DNA from: CAISCU01 sp943361925
GTDB lineage: Bacteria; Bacteroidota; Bacteroidia; UKL13-3
NCBI GenBank assembly: GCA_943361925.1
Contig: CALRIT020000008.1
Location: 1-64,000 of the forward strand
Direction of reading: 5' to 3'
DNA: 64,000 nt
Of this stretch, positions 63,032 to 64,000 are shown piece after piece. Position 1 is the stretch's first letter; every line of letters starts with the position of its first letter. The notes below the pieces were generated by a model, which saw nothing but the letters and a program-made list of their open reading frames with translations, was not told where the DNA came from and did no database searches. A program made the position numbers and the translations under genes.

Positions 63032-63608
63032 ACAAATATTACAGTTTGATAAAAACTTTTTTTTAGCCATAAACAATGGACTCTCCTCTCCTTTTTTAGA
63101 TTTTTTGTGTCCAATTCTCAGAAAACAGGAAGTATGGTATCCATTTTATGCAACTTTCATTTATTTCTTAATTAAAGAATACAAGAAAGATTCATGGAAA
63201 ATACTTTTGGGAATAGGATTGATGATTTTAGCTAGTGACCAATTTAGTGCTAACTTAGTTAAGAATACTTTTCAAAGAATCAGACCATGTAATGAACCTA
63301 GTTTGAGAGGTATGGTTCATCATTTGATTAGTAGTTGTAATGGTTATAGTTTTATATCTGCCCATGCTACAAATCACTTTGCTTTGGCCATGTTTATTTC
63401 ATTATGTTTTAAAACAAAAAAATGGCTATGGATTACCACTATACTTTGGGCAACATCTATAGCATTTTCACAAGTTTACGTAGGTGTGCATTATCCAATT
63501 GATGTAATTGTTGGGGCTTTGGTAGGTATTTTATTCGGATTGGCATTTGGAAAATATACCCTTAAGTTTGTATCCACATATACAGAAAGAGGTTTTGATG
63601 GAAAGTAG
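63024..63608 (+). CDS. PAP2-family membrane phosphatase
   Basis: A 194-residue protein with about five transmembrane helices and the PAP2 signature: KNTFQRIRPC (KxxxxxxRP), SFISAHATNHFA (in place of PSGH, His retained), and SQVYVGVHYPIDVIVG (SRxxxxxHxxxD). It is likely an undecaprenyl-pyrophosphate or phosphatidylglycerophosphate phosphatase at the periplasmic side. The end overlaps the start of the ZIP-family gene. Confidence 0.9.
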   Translation: MLEQILQFDKNFFLAINNGLSSPFLDFLCPILRKQEVWYPFYATFIYFLIKEYKKDSWKILLGIGLMILASDQFSANLVKNTFQRIRPCNEPSLRGMVHHLISSCNGYSFISAHATNHFALAMFISLCFKTKKWLWITTILWATSIAFSQVYVGVHYPIDVIVGALVGILFGLAFGKYTLKFVSTYTERGFDGK

Positions 63609-64000
63609 TTTTATCTTATTGTTTTTAGGCCCATTAACCGGTGGAACATTGGCATTATTAAGTGCAAATGTTTATGAAAAACAGCTGAAATTATTTTTAT
63701 CATTCGCAGGTGCATACTTATTGGCTGTAACCTTAACTCATTTAATCCCCGAAGTTTTTCAGGAATTTGATACTTATAAAGGATTATTTGTTCTAAGCGG
63801 TTTCCTTTTTCAAGTCTTTTTAGAACGATTTTCAGAAGGAATTGAACACGGCCATTTACATGTTAATCATCACCTGAAAAACAAAGTTATTCCTCTTGGA
63901 ATTTTATTGAGCTTAGGTTTTCATTCATTTACCGAAGGAATTCCAATTGGAGCTTTACAAGACAATCACCAAGCTAGTTTTGCTCTGATTTTCGGAATTT
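63598..64000 (+). CDS. ZIP-family metal transporter, 3' end cut by window edge
   Basis: The first 134 codons of a ZIP-type metal permease: a first helix (LGPLTGGTLALLSANV), the second helix LAVTLTHLIPEVFQEF, a His-rich loop (IEHGHLHVNHH) and the metal-binding HSFTEGIPIG helix. ZIP proteins import zinc, iron or manganese. ATG at 63598 overlaps the PAP2 stop by 11 nt. It continues past base 64000. Confidence 0.88.
   Translation, partial: MESSFILLFLGPLTGGTLALLSANVYEKQLKLFLSFAGAYLLAVTLTHLIPEVFQEFDTYKGLFVLSGFLFQVFLERFSEGIEHGHLHVNHHLKNKVIPLGILLSLGFHSFTEGIPIGALQDNHQASFALIFGI

Overview
The window is a low-GC piece of a Bacteroidota chromosome. The evidence is a complete gldKLMN type IX secretion/gliding operon with a PorP/SprF-like partner, two proteins ending in type IX sorting domains, TAnnTTTG-type -7 promoter elements, weak or absent Shine-Dalgarno sites and several TTG starts. 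I cannot place it below phylum level.

Bases 1 to about 20,456 are part of a siphovirus-like HK97-type prophage. Its integrase lies beside a tRNA-Val gene that probably supplied the attachment site; the other end lies left of the window. Almost all genes form one leftward late operon: integrase, small HTH-like protein, HNH nuclease, terminase small and large subunits, portal, prohead protease, major capsid, a phage tRNA-Met, head-tail connectors, two paralogous tail-tube proteins, a tail-assembly chaperone pair joined by a strong candidate -1 frameshift site, tape measure, a large baseplate-like protein, a LamG adhesin, small membrane proteins, and a compact lysis cassette (endolysin with signal peptide, tiny membrane protein, candidate unimolecular spanin). 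A rightward HNH gene cut by the window edge converges on this operon at a bidirectional terminator.

From 21 to 30.4 kb, leftward chromosomal genes encode the T9SS core (porP/sprF-like, gldK, gldL, gldM, gldN), uroporphyrinogen-III synthase, a DUF4271 membrane protein and a BamA/TamA-like outer-membrane protein. From 30.4 to 47.7 kb, mostly rightward genes encode HemW, a DUF1800/DUF1501 pair, a glycosyltransferase, a 2,409-residue PKD-repeat surface protein with ten 255-bp tandem repeats, MiaA, TerC and LipB; an aldehyde dehydrogenase lies opposite.

From 47.7 to 64 kb come an acyl-CoA dehydrogenase, an rfbD-like/small membrane/ComEA-like operon, miaB followed by a degenerate MtfA-like membrane protein and a sigma-54 activator, a thioredoxin, an alpha-oxoamine synthase, an outer-membrane pair including a helix-hairpin-helix barrel protein, a membrane pyrophosphatase with an unusual 17-cysteine tail, a methyltransferase, a PAP2 phosphatase and the start of a ZIP metal transporter.

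The observations I rate highest are the frameshift signal, the cysteine-rich pyrophosphatase tail, the initiator-like phage tRNA, the block-duplicated adhesin repeats, the lysis cassette with genes under 60 codons, and a 24-nt hairpin found twice in the phage late operon. No CRISPR array, IS element, retron or diversity-generating retroelement was seen.
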